Shown: positions 6,397 through 9,027 of the stretch, in pieces | Numbering within the stretch: the first letter of the stretch is position 1 | How the letters are laid out: each line of letters begins with the position of its first letter | Source: a gamma proteobacterium symbiont of Lucinoma myriamae | GTDB taxonomy: Bacteria > Pseudomonadota > Gammaproteobacteria > GRL18 | Reading direction: 5' to 3' | Assembly: GCA_025655635.1 (NCBI GenBank) | Contig: JAHXIM010000088.1 | Location: 1 to 9,027, forward strand | DNA length: 9,027 nt | The notes under the pieces: generated by a model | Databases searched by the model: none | What the model was told of the DNA's origin: nothing | Seen by the model: only the letters and a program-made list of their open reading frames with translations | Position numbers and translations under genes: made by a program

Positions 6397-6410
6397 GGGG
6401 GGGGGGAGGA
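6397..6410 (+). promoter_or_regulatory. G10 tract joined to the ptsP Shine-Dalgarno
   Basis: Ten consecutive G (6397-6406) run straight into AGGA (6407-6410), giving GGAGGA with 4-5 bases before ATG 6415. The Shine-Dalgarno is strong and well spaced. A homopolymer this long in an AT-rich genome is unstable in replication. Length change would not alter the SD-to-ATG distance but could change RNA structure or upstream spacing. Confidence 0.7.
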
Positions 6411-6414
6411 ATTT

Positions 6415-8712
6415 ATGTTGCAAACTTTGCGACGAATTGTTCAGGAAGTTAATTCAACCAGAGATCTAAGCCAGGTTCTGGAAATCATTGTCCAAAGAGT
6501 AAAAAAAGCAATTGAAGCCGATGTTTGTTCAATTTATCTGTATGATAGTGATGAAAGCAAATTTATTCTTATGGCAACAGATGGCCTGAATGACAAGCTT
6601 GTAGGCAAGGTACAAATGGCGCATGGTGCTGGACTGGTCAGCCTGGTCGCACAAAGAGCTGATCCACTTAATCTTGATGATGCGCAGGAACATCCCAGAT
6701 TTGAATTATTCACCGCTCTAAATGAAGAACGTTATCATGGTTTCACCGGTATCCCCATTACTCACCATCGTGAAGTATTAGGTGTACTCGTTGCTCAATC
6801 TGAATCACGTATGCGTTTTTCTCAAGATGTTGTTAATTTTCTTGTTACCATTGCTGCTCAATTAGCGGGTTCAATTATTAACGCGCAGGCGACCAAACAA
6901 ATTTCTGCTCTTTCTAAAGAAACACAATCTAATCAAAACACTTCTAAAATTCATCAAGATCACCGCCCCTTGACCGGGCAGCCGGGTTCTCCTGGCGTGG
7001 CAGTAGGTAAGGCGGTTTCTATTACCTCTTCTTTTTCTCTAAATTCTGTACCTGACAGGCCTGCAGAAAATATTGAAGACGAAACAATTGTGTTTCGTTT
7101 AGCACTGGAATCTGTTCGACAAGATATTAAGTCATTATCATTCCAATTATTGTCAGATGGACTGCCTACTGAAGACGTTGCTATATTTGATGCTTATTTG
7201 CTGATGCTGGATTCCAATACCCTGATTGAAAGTACTATTGGAAAAATACAAAAAGGCAACTGGGCTGCCGGGGCTTTGCGAGAAACAATTTCAGAGCATA
7301 TCAAGTTATTTAGTGAAATGGATAACCCCTATCTTCAGGAACGAGTTAAAGATATTAGAGATTTAGGCCAGTGTATATTTAACCAGATGCATGGCATCAA
7401 TGATCTTCCAGTTCACAAACTTTCTAAAGATACTATCATTGTTGCAGAAGATATATCTGCACCGCTCCTGGCGGATATTGAAAAAACAAATATATCAGGA
7501 ATTGTACTCAAACGTGGTTCAAGAACCTCACATGTTGCTATCCTGGCAAGAGCGATGGGGATTCCTACCGTTGTCGGTGTTAATGAATTGCCTGTAATGC
7601 AGCTGGATGGTAGTCAATTGGTTGTTGATGGCTACAATGGTAAAGTTTATATTTCACCACCCGAGAGTATCCTTAGTGAATACTCTCGTTTAGTTTCTCA
7701 AGAAGATGAACTTTCTCAGGAATTAAGAGCGCTATCTGGCAAACCTGCAACCACTATAGATGAAGTTAATATCCCCCTCTATGCTAATAGTGGTTTAGTT
7801 GCAGGTATTACACCCAGTAAAGAAAGTGGTGCAGAAGGAATAGGCCTTTATAGAACAGAATACCCTTTTATGATCAGGCAGAGATTTCCTGGAGAAGAAG
7901 AACAAAGTAAAATTTATCGAGAAGTGATGGAGGCATTGGCACCAAGACCCGTTGTTTTAAGAACACTTGATATTGGCGGTGACAAATCCCTGAGTTATTT
8001 CCCCATTGAAGAAGATAATCCGTTTCTGGGTTGGCGAGGCATACGAGTGACACTCGATCATCCAGAAATTTTTATGATTCAGCTGCGTGCAATGTTAATT
8101 GCCAGTGAGGGATTAAATAACTTACATATTTTATTTCCAATGGTCAGTAAAGTGAGTGAAGTAGAAGATGCGATAACTTTACTAGAACGTGCTTACCAGG
8201 AGGTATTAGCTGAAGGCCATGAAGTAGAGATGCCAAAAGTAGGTGTAATGGTTGAAGTGCCTTCCATTGTTTTCCAAATGAGACAAATAGCATCCCTTGT
8301 TGATTTTGTTTCAATTGGAACTAATGACCTGATACAATATTTAATGGCAGTTGACAGAAATAATGCCAATGTTGCCGACCTGTATGAATCATTAAATCCA
8401 GCAGTACTAACAGCAATCAAACAAGTAATAGATGAAGCACACAAAGAAAATGTACCTGTTAGTGTGTGCGGAGAAATGGCCGGTGATCCACTGGCAGCAA
8501 TTCTGTTGCTCGGAATGTCAATTGATTCATTAAGTACCAGTGTGGCATCTTTACCCAGAGTCAAATGGATGATTAGAAATTTTTCATTTAGTGAAGCAAA
8601 AGAACTAGTCGATAAAGCTTTGACGATGAAAGATGCCTATCTTATTAAAAACATGTTAACAACAAGCATGGAAAACAAAGGACTAGGGGGACTAATTCGA
8701 GCTGGTCGTTAG
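6415..8712 (+). CDS. ptsP: PEP-protein phosphotransferase PtsP (enzyme I-Ntr)
   Basis: EI-Ntr takes phosphate from phosphoenolpyruvate and passes it to NPr and then EIIA-Ntr, a cytoplasmic regulatory relay linked to nitrogen and potassium status. The 765 residues (E. coli 748) show the full layout: an N-terminal GAF domain (about 15-150; in E. coli this senses glutamine), a polar linker (about 155-185), the HPr-binding PEP-utiliser N-domain (about 190-310), the swivelling phosphohistidine domain with H373 in GSRTSHVAILARAMGIP, and the PEP-binding barrel (about 440-735) with GLYRTE, DIGGDK, GVMVEVPS, GTNDLIQY and catalytic C685 in SVCGEMAGD. The start has an excellent Shine-Dalgarno. ptsO and ptsN are not in the window. 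It is intact and probably cotranscribed with rppH; a hairpin terminator overlaps its stop. Confidence 0.95.
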   Translation: MLQTLRRIVQEVNSTRDLSQVLEIIVQRVKKAIEADVCSIYLYDSDESKFILMATDGLNDKLVGKVQMAHGAGLVSLVAQRADPLNLDDAQEHPRFELFTALNEERYHGFTGIPITHHREVLGVLVAQSESRMRFSQDVVNFLVTIAAQLAGSIINAQATKQISALSKETQSNQNTSKIHQDHRPLTGQPGSPGVAVGKAVSITSSFSLNSVPDRPAENIEDETIVFRLALESVRQDIKSLSFQLLSDGLPTEDVAIFDAYLLMLDSNTLIESTIGKIQKGNWAAGALRETISEHIKLFSEMDNPYLQERVKDIRDLGQCIFNQMHGINDLPVHKLSKDTIIVAEDISAPLLADIEKTNISGIVLKRGSRTSHVAILARAMGIPTVVGVNELPVMQLDGSQLVVDGYNGKVYISPPESILSEYSRLVSQEDELSQELRALSGKPATTIDEVNIPLYANSGLVAGITPSKESGAEGIGLYRTEYPFMIRQRFPGEEEQSKIYREVMEALAPRPVVLRTLDIGGDKSLSYFPIEEDNPFLGWRGIRVTLDHPEIFMIQLRAMLIASEGLNNLHILFPMVSKVSEVEDAITLLERAYQEVLAEGHEVEMPKVGVMVEVPSIVFQMRQIASLVDFVSIGTNDLIQYLMAVDRNNANVADLYESLNPAVLTAIKQVIDEAHKENVPVSVCGEMAGDPLAAILLLGMSIDSLSTSVASLPRVKWMIRNFSFSEAKELVDKALTMKDAYLIKNMLTTSMENKGLGGLIRAGR

Positions 8713-8750
8713 GCAGAGTTGAGATTCATCTCTTACTCTGCCTTATTTCT
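8712..8750 (+). terminator. Probable intrinsic terminator of rppH-ptsP
   Basis: GGCAGAGT (8712-8719) pairs perfectly with ACTCTGCC (8735-8742). Inside, GAGAT (8721-8725) pairs with ATCTC (8728-8732), making a long interrupted hairpin. It is followed by TTATTTCTGT, only moderately T-rich. The stem begins at the last base of the ptsP stop codon. Confidence 0.75.
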
Positions 8751-8921
8751 GTGCTTGACAAAGTTGATATATTTTTACTCAGTTGTACTTTGACAGATAA
8801 ATTTGAAGCATATTTTTTAATCCAGGTTATCCTCCAACTAGACATATAAAAATTAACATCTATTACTATCAGATACTTAGAAAGTAATGCAAAAATAATA
8901 TCAGTTAATTTTTAAAAAGTG
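8751..8921. other. AT-rich spacer with no recognised gene
   Basis: This 171-bp stretch between the ptsP terminator and the terminal promoter holds no credible coding sequence. Two TTGACA boxes (8755-8760 and 8790-8795) lack a good -10 at the right distance. The last 20-25 bases are A/T-rich and would act as an UP element for the promoter that follows. Confidence 0.5.
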
Positions 8922-8949
8922 TTGACGGCGATTAAATACTGCGTATAAT
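8899..8949 (+). promoter_or_regulatory. Strong sigma70 promoter with UP-like element
   Basis: TTGACG (8922-8927) and a perfect TATAAT (8944-8949) are 16 bp apart, and the region just upstream (8899-8920) is almost all A and T. Preceding TG and following ATACACC give the look of a stable RNA promoter. Transcription should start near 8956 and run out of the window. No Shine-Dalgarno plus start codon follows in the remaining 70 bases, which fits an rRNA or tRNA operon but does not prove it. Confidence 0.75.
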
Positions 8950-8958
8950 ACACCACTC

Positions 8959-8999
8959 ATTCAGCGTCACTCTTAGTTAACACTAAAAAAGCACTGAAT
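8959..8999 (+). other. Leader hairpins downstream of the terminal promoter
   Basis: ATTCAG (8959-8964) can pair with CTGAAT (8994-8999). Inside, TTAGT (8973-8977) pairs with ACTAA (8982-8986) around TAAC. The nested stems lie at the predicted 5' end of the transcript. There is no U tract after the outer stem, so it is not a simple terminator. A processing or leader structure is possible. Confidence 0.4.
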
Positions 9000-9027
9000 A
9001 AACAGTAAGTTAGCTTCTTTTAATTTA

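Noticed and set aside
8193..8564. 123-residue minus-strand ORF inside ptsP
   Set aside because: It lies wholly within the conserved PEP-binding barrel of ptsP and its translation shows no domain; it is the antisense shadow of ptsP.
8755..8816. TTGACA boxes at 8755 and 8790 as promoters
   Set aside because: No -10 at 16-18 bp; the best partner (TATTTT, 15 bp from the second) is poor compared with the promoter at 8922-8949.

Overview
The window looks like a chromosomal segment of an AT-rich gammaproteobacterium. The evidence is the conserved block hisN-like HAD phosphatase / rppH / ptsP (the PA0335-PA0336-PA0337 arrangement of Pseudomonas; rppH-ptsP is also an operon in E. coli), a FabB-type ketoacyl synthase, and a VWA protein resembling the gammaproteobacterial TIGR03503 family. 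I cannot fix the genus. Methylotrophic, sulfur-oxidising or host-associated lineages would all fit, but that is a guess.

Layout. Positions 1-83 carry, on the + strand, the last part of a group II intron: a domain V hairpin, a domain VI hairpin with a bulged A, and a 3' end at about 83. It lies antisense inside a small membrane-protein gene (minus strand, from 325), which keeps only about 80 native codons. Upstream of that gene and overlapping it by one base (TAATG) is a VWA / TIGR03503-like gene on the minus strand (325 to about 2217). It is broken by a clear one-base frameshift near 1321 and probably by a second in the signal-peptide region (2126-2150). A 300-bp divergent intergenic region follows. 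Next, on the + strand, come fabB (2532-3767) and, 3 bp later, a response regulator with a C-terminal RsbW-like ATPase domain, split by an in-frame TAA at 4404-4406. On the minus strand are a hisN-like HAD phosphatase (5102-5758) followed by a single-domain CheY-like receiver (4697-5077). Divergent from them, on the + strand, is rppH-ptsP (5907-8712), with a run of ten G just ahead of the ptsP Shine-Dalgarno. A hairpin terminator follows ptsP. The window ends with a near-consensus sigma70 promoter (TTGACG-N16-TATAAT, AT-rich upstream) driving something beyond the window, plausibly a stable RNA operon.

How the genes work together. The intact genes are housekeeping: fatty-acid elongation (FabB), probable histidine biosynthesis (HisN-like), RNA 5'-end processing (RppH) and the nitrogen phosphotransferase system (PtsP). 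The damaged genes are envelope or signalling functions. A mobile intron, one or two frameshifts and a nonsense codon in three accessory genes within 4.7 kb, beside intact core genes, suggests ongoing gene decay, unless the indels and stop are assembly errors. I see no CRISPR array, prophage, toxin-antitoxin pair or clear defence system. The main non-genic discoveries are the intron end, the G tract and the terminal promoter/leader.
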